Below, one piece after another: positions 27,256 to 36,160 of a DNA stretch of 64,000 bases (positions are counted from its first letter, which is position 1; every line of letters starts with the position of its first letter). Position numbers and translations under genes: made by a program. The DNA is taken from assembly GCF_042665195.1 (NCBI RefSeq), contig NZ_JBHTBW010000052.1, positions 5,451 to 69,450 on the forward strand. The letters run 5' to 3'. The notes below the pieces were generated by a model, which did no database searches, had not been told where the DNA came from, and saw only the letters and a program-made list of their open reading frames with translations. This DNA comes from Laceyella putida. GTDB taxonomy: Bacteria > Bacillota > Bacilli > Thermoactinomycetales > Thermoactinomycetaceae.

Positions 27256-27831
27256 CTAAACGATTTTCCATAAGTCGGATGGATTCAACTCATATAGGCC
27301 ATTTTCCCGATACATAAAATGGTGGACAACCAACTCTCGACGGATCGTCGCATAGTCTTCGTGGAACTTTTTGATGTATTCATTCAATTCCTGTTCAGGA
27401 TATTTCACTCCCATCTTCAGATCTTTAATGAGATGCTGCAAGACGATCAACTTCTTTTTATGCTTTGCCGGCAGATGCTTCAATTTTCCGTCAGCGGTGA
27501 AGAAGTTCCGGATCACTTCCAACCTGTCTTTTTCCATTGGTTCTCTTCCTTCCCTTTCTGGTTCGCGTGCCATCTCTGTGATCGCGCTCGCTTTTCGTTG
27601 CAATGTTTTGACATCAAGATGAAAATAAAGGGTGTTTTTGTCCCTTCTCTCAAAGACCAACCCCACTTCACGTAACTTGCTTACATGGTGCGTAATCGTC
27701 GGCGGGGTCAAACCCAATTTCCCAGCCAAAGCTTGCCCGTGCAGGGGGCCTTTGGCCAATAAGGAGATGATGCGAATGCGGGTGGGGTCAGCTAAGGCTT
27801 TGTGAAACTGAACCAATCGATCTAATTGCAA
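27256..27831 (-). CDS. ArsR-type HTH regulator with C-terminal DUF2087
   Basis: 191 residues. The N-terminal half (KALADPTRIRIISLLAKG, LGLTPPTITHHVSKLREVGL) is an ArsR winged helix without visible metal-binding cysteines. The C-terminal half (FFTADGKLKHLPAKHKKKLI, FHEDYATIRRELV) is a DUF2087 domain, a common fusion in Bacillales. It leads the GNAT gene. Repeated atctaatt motifs upstream are probably its own operator. Confidence 0.88.
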   Translation of the reverse strand: MQLDRLVQFHKALADPTRIRIISLLAKGPLHGQALAGKLGLTPPTITHHVSKLREVGLVFERRDKNTLYFHLDVKTLQRKASAITEMAREPEREGREPMEKDRLEVIRNFFTADGKLKHLPAKHKKKLIVLQHLIKDLKMGVKYPEQELNEYIKKFHEDYATIRRELVVHHFMYRENGLYELNPSDLWKIV

Positions 27832-27845
27832 GAAATTTCACCTCC

Positions 27846-27885
27846 ATCTAATTTGATGGTCATCTAATTAGATAATAATCTAATT
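27846..27885. promoter_or_regulatory. Operator cluster: three atctaatt repeats
   Basis: atctaatttgat, atctaattagat (perfect palindrome) and aatctaattt are spaced 16 bases apart directly upstream of the ArsR/DUF2087 gene. The arrangement fits dimers bound on one face of the helix. Autorepression is inferred. Confidence 0.6.
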
Positions 27886-27909
27886 TCAGCTTGCGAACAA
27901 GGCAGAAAA

Positions 27910-27933
27910 AAGGAGAGGTTGGCGCCTCTCCTT
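27910..27933 (-). terminator. Terminator of the GABA-type operon
   Basis: On the minus strand aaggagagg pairs with cctctcctt and is followed by TTTTT. It lies 16 bases beyond the aldehyde dehydrogenase stop. Confidence 0.85.
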
Positions 27934-27949
27934 GACTAACTTTCTTCTT

Positions 27950-29371
27950 TTAATTCCGATTAAATACGACCAACTTCAACTCTGTCATTTCTTCAACTGC
28001 ATATTTCACACCCTCGCGCCCCAACCCGCTTTCCTTTACACCCCCATATGGCATATGATCGACCCGAAAAGTTGGAATATCATTGATCATCACACCGCCG
28101 ACATGCAACAATTCGGCAGCTTCCAATGCTGTATGAACATTGTCAGTGTAAATGCCCGCCTGCAAACCATACCGCGAATCATTCACCAACTCAATGGCCT
28201 CTTTCATCGATTTCACCTTGTTAATCAACACAATAGGAGCAAACACCTCTTGGCAGGATACTTTCAAGGAAGGATCGGCTTGCAAGATCACTGTGGGATG
28301 CAGGATGTTCCGATCCGCGATCCCTCCGGTTGCAATTTTTGCTCCGTTTTGTTTTGCTTCCTCGATCCAGCTGAGGGCACGCTGCACATCGTCAGGTGAA
28401 ATTAAGGCTGAAACATCGGTCTCCGCATCCAGAGGATCACCGATTTTCAGTTTCTCCGTGGCTTCCACGAATTTTTCAACAAAATTATCGTACATCTCTT
28501 CATGAACATAGATCCGTTGCAGGGAAATACAAACTTGCCCCTGATAGGCGAAGGCACCTGTCACACAGCGGCTAACCAGTTTTTCCAGATTGACTCCTTT
28601 GTCTATGATTAAGGCCGCGTTGGAACCGAGCTCCAAAGTCACACGTTTTAACCCCGCTTTGTTGCGGATGGCCATCCCAACAGCAGGACTTCCCGTAAAG
28701 GTAATCATTTTTACCCGGTCATCGGTGACAATCCGTTGGCCAACAACACTGCCTCGTCCTGTCACGACATTCAAAGCTCCAGCTGGCAATCCGGCTTCCT
28801 GTAATAATTCAGCAAGGAAAAACGAGGACAAAGGCGTTTGCAAAGCCGGTTTTAAAACGACCGTATTCCCAGAGGCAATGGCAGGACCCACTTTATGAGC
28901 CACCAAATTCATCGGAAAGTTAAACGGGGTAATCGCGCCAATCACCCCAAGTGATTCGCGTACGGTGTAAGCGATTCGGCTTTCTCCTCCCGGAGCCGCA
29001 TCCAGCGGCAAGGTTTCGCCATGGATCCGTTTCGCTTCTTCTGCCGCAAACTTATAAGTTTGAATGGTACGGGCCACTTCTCCTTTGGCCGTGGTAAGCG
29101 GTTTGGCGGCTTCCTTCGCAATGATTCGGGCTGCCTCTTCCGATCGCTTTTCCAACAGCTCACAAAGATTTTCTAGAATTTTTGCACGTTGGTACGCCGG
29201 CATTTTAGCCATTGTCATGCGAGCTTGGTAAGCTGCTTCAATTGCTTGATCTACCTCTTTTAAAGAGGCTTCGGGAATTTCAGCAATGATTTCTCCATTA
29301 TACGGAGATTTAAGAGGAACAACCTTGCTTGCATCTATCCATTTTCCATTAATAAACAACTGTTTATTCAT
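27950..29371 (-). CDS. NAD(P)-dependent aldehyde dehydrogenase, probably succinate-semialdehyde dehydrogenase
   Basis: 473 residues with catalytic cysteine C281 (FAYQGQVC), general base E247 (VTLELGSN) and the cofactor motif FTGSPAVG. The organisation beside a 4-aminobutyrate-type aminotransferase, an amino acid permease and a sigma-54 activator suggests oxidation of succinate semialdehyde from GABA. Lactaldehyde or other semialdehydes are alternatives. It follows the aminotransferase by 12 bases. Confidence 0.88.
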   Translation of the reverse strand: MNKQLFINGKWIDASKVVPLKSPYNGEIIAEIPEASLKEVDQAIEAAYQARMTMAKMPAYQRAKILENLCELLEKRSEEAARIIAKEAAKPLTTAKGEVARTIQTYKFAAEEAKRIHGETLPLDAAPGGESRIAYTVRESLGVIGAITPFNFPMNLVAHKVGPAIASGNTVVLKPALQTPLSSFFLAELLQEAGLPAGALNVVTGRGSVVGQRIVTDDRVKMITFTGSPAVGMAIRNKAGLKRVTLELGSNAALIIDKGVNLEKLVSRCVTGAFAYQGQVCISLQRIYVHEEMYDNFVEKFVEATEKLKIGDPLDAETDVSALISPDDVQRALSWIEEAKQNGAKIATGGIADRNILHPTVILQADPSLKVSCQEVFAPIVLINKVKSMKEAIELVNDSRYGLQAGIYTDNVHTALEAAELLHVGGVMINDIPTFRVDHMPYGGVKESGLGREGVKYAVEEMTELKLVVFNRN

Positions 29372-29383
29372 TCGTTAAACCCC

Positions 29384-30747
29384 TTATTCTGTCTCTTTTC
29401 CTTGTGCAACTTCCGCAAAAACGGACTCAATTACATCCAGGCCTTCTTCTAACTGCTCATCCGTAATGACAAGCGGAGAAAGCATGCGAATCACGTTGCC
29501 ATAGAGACCGGCTCCCAGAATGATGACACCCCGACGGACACAGTCATTGATGATTCGTCCGGCCAGTTCTTTATCTGGCTCTTTCGTGCCCACATCTTTT
29601 ACCACTTCCAATGCACACATAGCTCCAAGACCCCGTACATCCCCGATGAAATCAAAATTTTGCTTCATCCGTTCAAAACGGGAGATAATCTTTTCGCCGA
29701 TCACATTGGCCCGGTTGACCAAACCGCTGTCTTCCATCATCTCAATAACTTTCAGAGCCGCGACGCATCCCAGCGGGCTTCCGCCATAGGTGCCGCCGAT
29801 TTCTCCGGGATTGGGTGCATCCATGATCTCAGCTCGACCGGTTACGGCACTAATCGGCAATCCGGCGGCAATCGATTTCGACATCGTCATCAAATCAGGG
29901 ATGACACCATAATGCTCAACGGCAAACATTTTTCCAGTACGTCCAAATCCGGTTTGTATCTCATCAGCAATAAAGAGAATCCCGTACTTTTCACATATTT
30001 TTTCACCCCTTGTACGAACTTTTTTGATGGAACAATGAATCCACCTTCCCCTTGCACCGGTTCCATAATAATCGCTGCCACTTCTTCTGCCGGTACTTCG
30101 GAGATGAAGAAATCTTCCAGTTGACGAAGGATATCCTGATCAAGCTCTTCGGGCGTAATACCGAAAGGGGCATGATAGTAATAAGGATATCGCATTTTAT
30201 ACGTTTCCGGTGCAAATGGGCCGAATTCATATTTATAGGGCTTCACTTTACTAGTCAACGACATCGCCAACAGCGTTCGGCCATGAAAACCTCTCTCAAA
30301 GGAGATAATCGCTTTTCTTCCAGTGTATTTCCGGGCGATTTTAACCGCATTCTCTACAGCTTCCGCCCCGCTGTTCAAAAAAAATGTTTTTTTCGCATGC
30401 GAGCCGGGTGTTATTTGATTTAACTTCTCCGCCAGTTTCACATAAGGCTCATACATCATGATATTAAAGCCGGGGTGTAGATATTTGTCCAGTTGTTCTT
30501 TCAACGCCTCCACCACTTTGGGCGGACAATGCCCGGCATTGAGGGTTCCGATCGCTCCGGCAAAATCAATAAACGTGTTGCCGTCAACGTCAGTTAAGAG
30601 TGCTCCTTCCCCCTTTTCCGCAAAAGATGGAACGGTGTTGGAGGGACCACGGGGGATATTTTTCTCTCTTTTTTCTAATAAGGCTTGTGCCTTGGGGCCT
30701 GGAATCGTTGTATTCAACTTGATAAATTTCGTTGTTTTGCTTTGCAT
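29384..30747 (-). pseudogene. gabT: 4-aminobutyrate-type aminotransferase, split by a one-base deletion in an A run
   Basis: ATG 30747 lies behind GGGAGGGG. The first part (to about 30000) has NSGAEAVENAVKIARKYTGR and IIMEPVQGEGGF; the second has the PLP lysine in MSKSIAAGLP and GGTYGGSPLGCVAALKV. They are in different frames. The break is at six A near 30000: seven A would join the frames as VKKICEKYGILFIADEIQ and give about 454 residues, the family length. So the lesion is a single missing A: a true frameshift, transcriptional slippage, or a sequencing error. The downstream fragment alone is 29384-29929. The sigma-54 promoter and operon layout point to GABA or a similar omega-amino acid. 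Confidence 0.88.
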
Positions 30748-30799
30748 CTGATACCCCTCCCGTAGAAAAGTAAAAAATCCACTACTATCCTTTAACAGA

Positions 30800-30816
30800 T
30801 GCAATTATTGTGCCAA
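30800..30816 (-). promoter_or_regulatory. Sigma-54 promoter of the aminotransferase operon
   Basis: On the minus strand TTGGCACAATAATTGCAT matches the -24/-12 consensus TTGGCAC-N5-TTGCW exactly. It lies 53 bases upstream of the aminotransferase ATG and about 55 bases downstream of a 26-bp palindrome. Confidence 0.9.
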
Positions 30817-30865
30817 TGGATCAACATTTGATATTTATCCTTGATGGTTGCAACGAAAGAAAACA

Positions 30866-30891
30866 GATCTTATTCAAATTTGAATAAGATC
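30866..30891. promoter_or_regulatory. Upstream activator site (26-bp perfect palindrome)
   Basis: gatcttattcaaa is followed by its exact reverse complement. The inner ATTCAAATTTGAAT matches the two sites at 32653-32690 upstream of the permease. It is probably the binding site of the sigma-54 activator encoded at 32801-34543. Confidence 0.8.
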
Positions 30892-30974
30892 ATGCCCACT
30901 TTAAATCAAAGCACCTCCCGGCCACATTCAGGGATATGTTCTTGATCCCAAATGATATCCAGGAGGTACTTCAC

Positions 30975-31070
30975 ATGAACGATGGGAGTAAAAGAAGATT
31001 CCTTCATCGTATAGAGCGAATTATTTTACTTTTGATTATTCTGCTGTTCTGGTCTCGCTATCTTCGCTAA
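30975..31070 (+). CDS. 31-aa membrane peptide, overlapping the permease 3' end
   Basis: AGGAGG sits 8 bases before ATG 30975. The peptide has a basic N-terminus (MNDGSKRRFLHRIER) and a hydrophobic helix (IILLLIILLFWSRYLR). Its last 35 bases overlap the convergent permease gene. The ribosome binding site is excellent, but there is no comparative evidence and no obvious promoter. Confidence 0.4.
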   Translation: MNDGSKRRFLHRIERIILLLIILLFWSRYLR

Positions 31071-32430
31071 CTATTTTTTCCCTGCTCATTTTTTGAATCA
31101 GAAAGTACGATCCCATAACCAAAACGGCAATGAGCATGGTAAGGATAACTTGTGATCGCATGGAATCCATAAATACCATCGCGACTAAAACGGCCATCAT
31201 AGAGAGAATCGTTCCATACGACAGGTAAGGGAATCCCCACATTTTTACTTGAAGCTCCTGATTTTCACGTTCCATCTTTCTGCGTAACCGCAAATGCGAA
31301 ACCGCGATCACAAGATAAACCAACAACGCAACCCCACCGGAAGCATTGACGAGAAACAGAAACACCTTGTCGGGGGAAATGTAGTTGAAGATGACACTGA
31401 TATAAGCGAAAAACGTGCTGAAAAGGATCGCCCGAACCGGCACACCATTACGGTTTACTTTCAAAAGGGCCTTGGGCGCATCTCCTTTTTGAGCCATTCC
31501 GTACAGCATACGCGAACTCGTGTATAATCCGGAGTTCAAGCAAGAAAGGACCGCGGCCAAAACGATGAAATGCATTATTTGGGCCCCGGCCGGTATTTTA
31601 ATGTGTTCAAGCACAGCGATGAACGGACTCTTGAGAACATCCCCGGAATTCCAAGGCAGCAGTGTCACAATTACTGTAATCGAACCGATAAAGAAAACAA
31701 GAATTCGCCAAACAACGCTGTTCGTTGCGATTCTAACCGCTTTCGACGGTTCACTTGATTCCCCAGCCGCCACTGAAACGATTTCCGTACCAAAGAAAGA
31801 GAAAATGACAATCGTAATCCCTAAGAGGACTGCCCCTACCCCGTTGGGCATAAATCCGCCTCTCCCGGTTAAATTGGACAGACCGGGGGATTCAATTCCC
31901 GGTACAAGACCGAAGATTACAGCAAGTCCCAAACCAATAAACAAAACAATGCTTATCACTTTAATAAGGGCAAACCAATATTCAAATTCCCCAAATGATT
32001 CTACTGAATAAAGATTTGTGAGTGTTAAAAGGAGAGTTAAAATGAAACTGAAAAGCCAAACTGGGATCTGAGGAAACCAATCGTGAAGACTTGCCGCTCC
32101 TGCATTCGCTTCAATGGCGACGACGATGATCCAAAAGAACCAATATAGCCAACCAATGGCATATCCCGCCCATGGACCAATCGCTTCACGGGCATAAGTG
32201 GAAAATGAACCGGTGACAGGATTCACTGAAGCCATTTCACCCAGCATTCTCATGACAAATACGACAAGCAACCCTGCCAGGGCATACGAAAAGATCGCAC
32301 CGGGGCCGGCTGAATGTATAACCGCACCGCTTCCTACATACAGTCCCGCGCCGATGATTCCCCCTATGGAGATCATAGTAAGATGTTGGGTTTTTAAACT
32401 CTTCTTCAAATTCGTTTCCTGTCGGTTCAA
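31036..32430 (-). CDS. Amino acid permease (APC family), GabP-like
   Basis: About 464 residues from TTG 32430, chosen because GGGAGGG lies 8 bases upstream; an in-frame ATG at 32451 has no such site. Twelve helices; the N-terminal LKTQHLTMISIGGIIGAGLY and GPGAIFSYALAG are APC signatures of the GABA/basic amino acid permease type. It is next to the GABA-type aminotransferase and the sigma-54 activator and has its own sigma-54 promoter, so uptake of GABA or a related omega-amino acid is likely. Confidence 0.88.
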   Translation of the reverse strand: MNRQETNLKKSLKTQHLTMISIGGIIGAGLYVGSGAVIHSAGPGAIFSYALAGLLVVFVMRMLGEMASVNPVTGSFSTYAREAIGPWAGYAIGWLYWFFWIIVVAIEANAGAASLHDWFPQIPVWLFSFILTLLLTLTNLYSVESFGEFEYWFALIKVISIVLFIGLGLAVIFGLVPGIESPGLSNLTGRGGFMPNGVGAVLLGITIVIFSFFGTEIVSVAAGESSEPSKAVRIATNSVVWRILVFFIGSITVIVTLLPWNSGDVLKSPFIAVLEHIKIPAGAQIMHFIVLAAVLSCLNSGLYTSSRMLYGMAQKGDAPKALLKVNRNGVPVRAILFSTFFAYISVIFNYISPDKVFLFLVNASGGVALLVYLVIAVSHLRLRRKMERENQELQVKMWGFPYLSYGTILSMMAVLVAMVFMDSMRSQVILTMLIAVLVMGSYFLIQKMSREKIVSEDSETRTAE

Positions 32431-32598
32431 AGAGATTCCCTCCCAATGCAAGAATGTTGAAGGTCAATTCTCATAATTCTCCATTGAATGAATTTCGATG
32501 ATCCAGCAAATGCAATGGAAGTGAATGCATTCTCATGTTTTCGTAATATAACTCCCCCTCCCTTTTAACCTGTAGTAAATAACCGTCACCTTATCTAA

Positions 32599-32616
32599 AG
32601 CAAGTTTCATGCCGAC
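32599..32616 (-). promoter_or_regulatory. Sigma-54 promoter of the permease
   Basis: On the minus strand tcGGCATgaaacTTGCTtt fits GG-N10-GC with a good -12 box and a near-consensus -24 box. The bases tcggc of the -24 element belong to repeat fragment C. The leader to the TTG start is about 155 bases. Confidence 0.6.
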
Positions 32617-32637
32617 ATATTTATCAGACACGCCCTA
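32611..32637 (-). repeat. Solo end of the type 1 repeat (copy C)
   Basis: Read on the minus strand it is TAGGGCGTGTCTGATAAATA plus tgtcggc, identical to the end of copy B apart from one base, and then diverges sharply. No core or second end is present. It sits between the activator sites and the -12 box of the permease promoter. Confidence 0.75.
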
Positions 32638-32652
32638 GAAAAAGATCCATAT

Positions 32653-32690
32653 CCATTCAAAATCGAATGGATATCATTCAATTTTGAATG
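32653..32690. promoter_or_regulatory. Pair of upstream activator sites for the permease
   Basis: ccattcaaaatcgaatgg (32653-32670) and cattcaattttgaatg (32675-32690) are palindromes whose centres are 21 bases apart, two helical turns. Both match the palindrome upstream of the aminotransferase. Probable binding sites of the adjacent activator. Confidence 0.8.
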
Positions 32691-32800
32691 GATAATATTA
32701 AGTTAAATAAATCCTTGGCCGTTATAAGTATAAAAAGGCCAAGGATACACTGAATGATATGAACCCAAAAAGTATGGAGATCTGTGGGAATCTGAACGTA

Positions 32801-34543
32801 TTACTCCTTTACTTGATTCAATAATTTTTGATATCGTCGACTGATCGTTGGTTGACTTACCTGCAACACTTCGGCCGCCTTTGTAATGGTTTTGTATTTG
32901 GAGAGCACCATTCGAATTAACTGCGATTCTGTCAGCTCGACGGCTTTTTGAAGAGGGATTATCGCATTAACCTGCACAGGAGACAAATTGGTGATGCGGT
33001 TTTTTAAGATTTTGGCCAGTTCATTGGCTGTGATAAGTTCGCTAGAGGTAACCACCATCGCTCTTTCGATTGTATTTTGTAATTGCCTTACGTTTCCCGG
33101 CCAATGATATGCCTTCATCATTTCTAAAGCATCTTCAGAAAAATGTTTTTTGGATGAAAACTTGTTGTTGAAAAATTCCTCAAAATAATAGACCAGAGAC
33201 TCTATATCTTCAATTCTTTCTCGCAAGGCAGGCACATGCAAAGGTATGACGTGAAGACGGTAAAAAAGATCCTCACGGAAAGCCCCCTTCGCGACCATCT
33301 CCTCTAGGTTTTTATTGGTTGCCGCAATGAATCTTACGTCAATCGGAACGACTTGGGTCCCCCCCACTTTCATGATTTCTCTTTCTTGAATCGCTCGCAG
33401 CAGTTTGACCTGCAAACTTAAAGGTAATTCAGCCACTTCATCCAAAAGCAATGTTCCTTTATGAGCCAGTTCAAGCAACCCTTTTTTTCCTTGGCCAAGC
33501 GCACCGGTAAATGCTCCTTTTTCATACCCGAATAATTCACTCTCCAATAAGTTTTCCGGTATGGATCCGCAATTAATTTTGACAAATGGGTGATTTGCTC
33601 GTGGGCTGAAATGATGGAGGGCTTGAGCGATCAATTCCTTGCCCACCCCGGATTCTCCATAAATAATCACTGTGGACTCTGCACTGGCGACACGTTTGAC
33701 TTCGGCGATTAGTTCTGTCATTTGATTGGATTGATAAATAATTGGCTTATCCCCAATCTGTTGGTGTTTGCGAAGGGTATTGATTTCTTTTCGGTATTTT
33801 TCCGTTAATTGCTTTGCTTGTTTCAGTTCGCGAGCAAGTTGTGTCACTTCTGTAATATCCCGGGAAGCAATCACAATCCGTTCTATCTGTTTTTTTTGAT
33901 TAAAAATCGGGTTTCCAACGGCAAGAATTTTCCTTCCCAAACGATTTTCTTGTATAACTGAGAGTTTCTTTTGTTCCGCAAGTACTTTTCGGGTAACCGT
34001 AGGTTTAAACCAACCTTTTTCCTCTAACTCTAAAATATTTTTCCCAATCACAGAGTCTGGATTCACACCCCACAGATTATGACTGCTTCGCTTGGACACA
34101 CGTAAGATTGTTCCTTTCGCATCCACAACTAAAATTTCGTCATAGATAGAATCGACAATGGCTTCCAGATCAGTCATCAAATCTCGCAAATCTTGGGAAA
34201 AGCTCTGTTTTAAATACTGAATTTCGGCAGATTTATGATCCAACCAACCGATCATCTCCTTTTTTTCGTTTTGAATGAGCAAGTATTCATGCATGAGATC
34301 AGCTTCTGATAAAATCCAATCTTGGCTTATCATTTTAAATTCTTCACTATACGTAAGCGGACTGCCCAATTTATGTGTTTGTAAAAGCAGGGTATGACTG
34401 TCGCAAACTCCGACTGGCACTTCACCTTTGTGCACAATCAATAATCTTCCTTTATTTTTTCTAAGTAAATCCAGGGCTTCTTCAACTGTAATCGAATCTT
34501 CAATAATGACAAAATCTGTATTCATTGACCGTATGATATCCAT
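32801..34543 (-). CDS. Sigma-54-dependent transcriptional activator (CBS-PAS-AAA+-Fis HTH)
   Basis: 580 residues. Residues 1-105 look like a CBS-domain pair, 120-235 a PAS domain (IVDSIYDEILVVDAKGTILR), then a short coiled coil and an AAA+ domain with Walker A GESGVGKE (296-303), the sigma-54 contact GAFTGA (343-348) and Walker B LLLDEVAE (364-371). The C-terminal TKAAEVLQVSQPTISRRYQKL is a Fis-type helix-turn-helix. It opens sigma-54 promoters; the two such promoters and palindromes nearby are its probable targets. The CBS and PAS parts would sense a nucleotide or small ligand. RocR- and GabR-type roles are comparable. Confidence 0.93.
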   Translation of the reverse strand: MDIIRSMNTDFVIIEDSITVEEALDLLRKNKGRLLIVHKGEVPVGVCDSHTLLLQTHKLGSPLTYSEEFKMISQDWILSEADLMHEYLLIQNEKKEMIGWLDHKSAEIQYLKQSFSQDLRDLMTDLEAIVDSIYDEILVVDAKGTILRVSKRSSHNLWGVNPDSVIGKNILELEEKGWFKPTVTRKVLAEQKKLSVIQENRLGRKILAVGNPIFNQKKQIERIVIASRDITEVTQLARELKQAKQLTEKYRKEINTLRKHQQIGDKPIIYQSNQMTELIAEVKRVASAESTVIIYGESGVGKELIAQALHHFSPRANHPFVKINCGSIPENLLESELFGYEKGAFTGALGQGKKGLLELAHKGTLLLDEVAELPLSLQVKLLRAIQEREIMKVGGTQVVPIDVRFIAATNKNLEEMVAKGAFREDLFYRLHVIPLHVPALRERIEDIESLVYYFEEFFNNKFSSKKHFSEDALEMMKAYHWPGNVRQLQNTIERAMVVTSSELITANELAKILKNRITNLSPVQVNAIIPLQKAVELTESQLIRMVLSKYKTITKAAEVLQVSQPTISRRYQKLLNQVKE

Positions 34544-34634
34544 GGTCCTCTCCTTTCACTAAATGCTTTCAGCTCCACATCATCTCATTTATCAATAATA
34601 TAGGGCATGATCATTGCTGATACAATTTTCATTC

Positions 34635-34773
34635 TAGTAGTTATTTCAAACTTGGATGGAGAAATGGCAATTGCGATCGCTCCAACACCGTTTTCCCATT
34701 CGCTTCACTTGTCCATCGGCGCTCATCGGAATAAGGTTTTTCCGCTCATCAACGACGTTTGAAATAACTTGTA
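34635..34773 (-). repeat. TA-flanked MITE-like repeat, type 2, copy D
   Basis: 139 bp including TA at both ends. Ends TAGTAGTTATTTCAAAC and, from the other side, TACAAGTTATTTCAAAC. The interior has the same core as type 1 (ttttcccattcgcttcactt, then aaggtttttccg), although the ends are unrelated to type 1. It lies upstream of the sigma-54 activator gene. Confidence 0.85.
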
Positions 34774-34838
34774 CAGAATACTAACTACAAAAGACCAGCA
34801 TCACTGCTGGCCGGTTGGGAAGCTTTCATTAAATTTTA

Positions 34839-34994
34839 TCAGGTTTCATCCGAACGCGTCATATAATCACGGGCATACGGATCACCTGGTTGCGTGCGGT
34901 TTTTGAATTGGCTCAATCTGCCGTTGCGCCCTTCTCCGCCACTCACTTTCACTTTCCTTTGTCCGTTGTTGTCTTTGGCAATTTTTTTGCCCAT
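34839..34994 (-). CDS. 51-aa basic hydrophilic protein
   Basis: ATG 34994 follows a GGGGGG site; stop TGA at 34841-34839. The peptide (MGKKIAKDNNGQRKVKVSGG, then RLSQFKNRTQPGDPYARDYM) is rich in K, R, G, N and lacks a membrane segment, reminiscent of small spore core or coat peptides. Not recognised; spore role is a guess. It is absent from simple ORF cut-offs because of its length. Confidence 0.6.
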   Translation of the reverse strand: MGKKIAKDNNGQRKVKVSGGEGRNGRLSQFKNRTQPGDPYARDYMTRSDET

Positions 34995-35035
34995 TGGTTC
35001 TGTTCCCCCCTTTGGGGGTAGGATGCCCGTTGATT

Positions 35036-35224
35036 TTTCAGTATATCCACGGTTAGGCGTTTGTGTTGCCTTACTTTACCACAGGCATGATCTGTTGACT
35101 TTGGGCCGGCACAACCGTAACTTCTCAACAATTGTTCATGGAAGTTTACCCTCGTATCTTCTCCAGAATCCACCAACAAGGCGGTAAGATTGGCCACTGG
35201 TCGATCGATGCTGGCACGGATTTC
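35036..35224 (-). pseudogene. Fragment resembling X-Pro dipeptidyl-peptidase (S15/CocE) C-domain
   Basis: On the minus strand the stretch IRASIDRPVANLTALLVDSG followed by EDTRVNF closely resembles the conserved SVDRPVANLTALLVDYG strand region of secreted S15 X-Pro dipeptidyl-peptidases. Upstream the frame is broken by a stop, and the catalytic domain is missing. A remnant only. Confidence 0.5.
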
Positions 35225-35512
35225 CTTTGGGCCTCTACAAACACTTTTTCGCGAATCGCATTCTCATATGAGAAAAAGGGTTGTGTCATGATTACGGATC
35301 TCGATAGATTGGATAGAAGCCCACAGATCATCACGACGATTTGTTTGAATGTCATATGATTCTCCTATTTTTAAAAAGGGTGATTGCATTTATAAAGATT
35401 TCTACATCTGCAAATACCCATCCTTGTCAAAATAGGCAAATATTCTAGTACGCATGATGAAGTGGCGAATATCATGAAACTAGGTCCATGGATAAAAGGA
35501 GTGAATCAACTT

Positions 35513-35809
35513 ATGTATTATGATGATTACGATCCATACCTTTCTTACGATTACGATACCGATTATGAATCCGCTTATGAGATGGATGAAGGCAATGTGG
35601 AGCAATTACCTCCTCGTGTGGCGCCTGGAACATTGCGCATGTATGTAGGCCAAATTGTAACGGTTGTCATTCGCGGGGTTTCCCGTCGCCCGATCAGCGT
35701 TTATGTGGCCAGTGTGAACCGTTTCGGAGACGCTACCTTGATATCCTGCCGGGCTGGAGTTCCGCGACGCATAGTGGTTTCTGCGCGTGATGTGACAATT
35801 GTAGGTTGA
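35513..35809 (+). CDS. Small protein with Asp/Tyr-rich N-terminus and beta-rich C-terminus
   Basis: 98 residues from ATG 35513 (AAAGGAG about 11 bases upstream); an ATG at 35474 would add 13 residues but lacks a site. The N-terminus is acidic and aromatic (MYYDDYDPYLSYDYDTDYES), the C-terminal half predicts beta strands (LRMYVGQIVTVVIRGVSRRP) as in Sm-like or coat-type domains. No family recognised; a spore surface role is possible. Confidence 0.6.
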   Translation: MYYDDYDPYLSYDYDTDYESAYEMDEGNVEQLPPRVAPGTLRMYVGQIVTVVIRGVSRRPISVYVASVNRFGDATLISCRAGVPRRIVVSARDVTIVG

Positions 35810-35979
35810 TAATTTCCGAATAAATTAAGTATTTTATCGTATGTAGTGCAGACCGGTTTGAATTTTTTGTTGTTATATTGGGAAAATACCGATTTGAGGA
35901 CAGCCCGCCAAGCTCGGACTAGGGGGAATATCGGTCTACGTTGAATCATTCCCTCAAAATATGGTTGCATGTAAATGAG

Positions 35980-36023
35980 TCAGCCCCATGACAGAATCAC
36001 TTGGGAACCTGTCATGGGGCTGA
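35980..36023. terminator. Hairpin between two plus-strand genes
   Basis: Arms tcagccccatgacag and ctgtcatggggctga are exact complements around a 14-base loop. It lies 170 bases after the small acidic protein and before the M28 peptidase. Confidence 0.75.
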
Positions 36024-36160
36024 TCCTTCATGAACCGCTAATAAAAAATGGTGTAAACCATCTCCATCAATTTTGAGTGAAGCACCTCAGCTTTTAATAG
36101 AGGGTCTTATTTTAATTTATAGAATATATATAATAAACAATAATAAAAAGGTGGTGCGAT

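Noticed and set aside
35146..35355. 69-codon minus-strand frame with a GGAGA site
   Set aside because: It overlaps the S15 remnant in another frame and shows no consistent domain; more likely part of the same decayed region.
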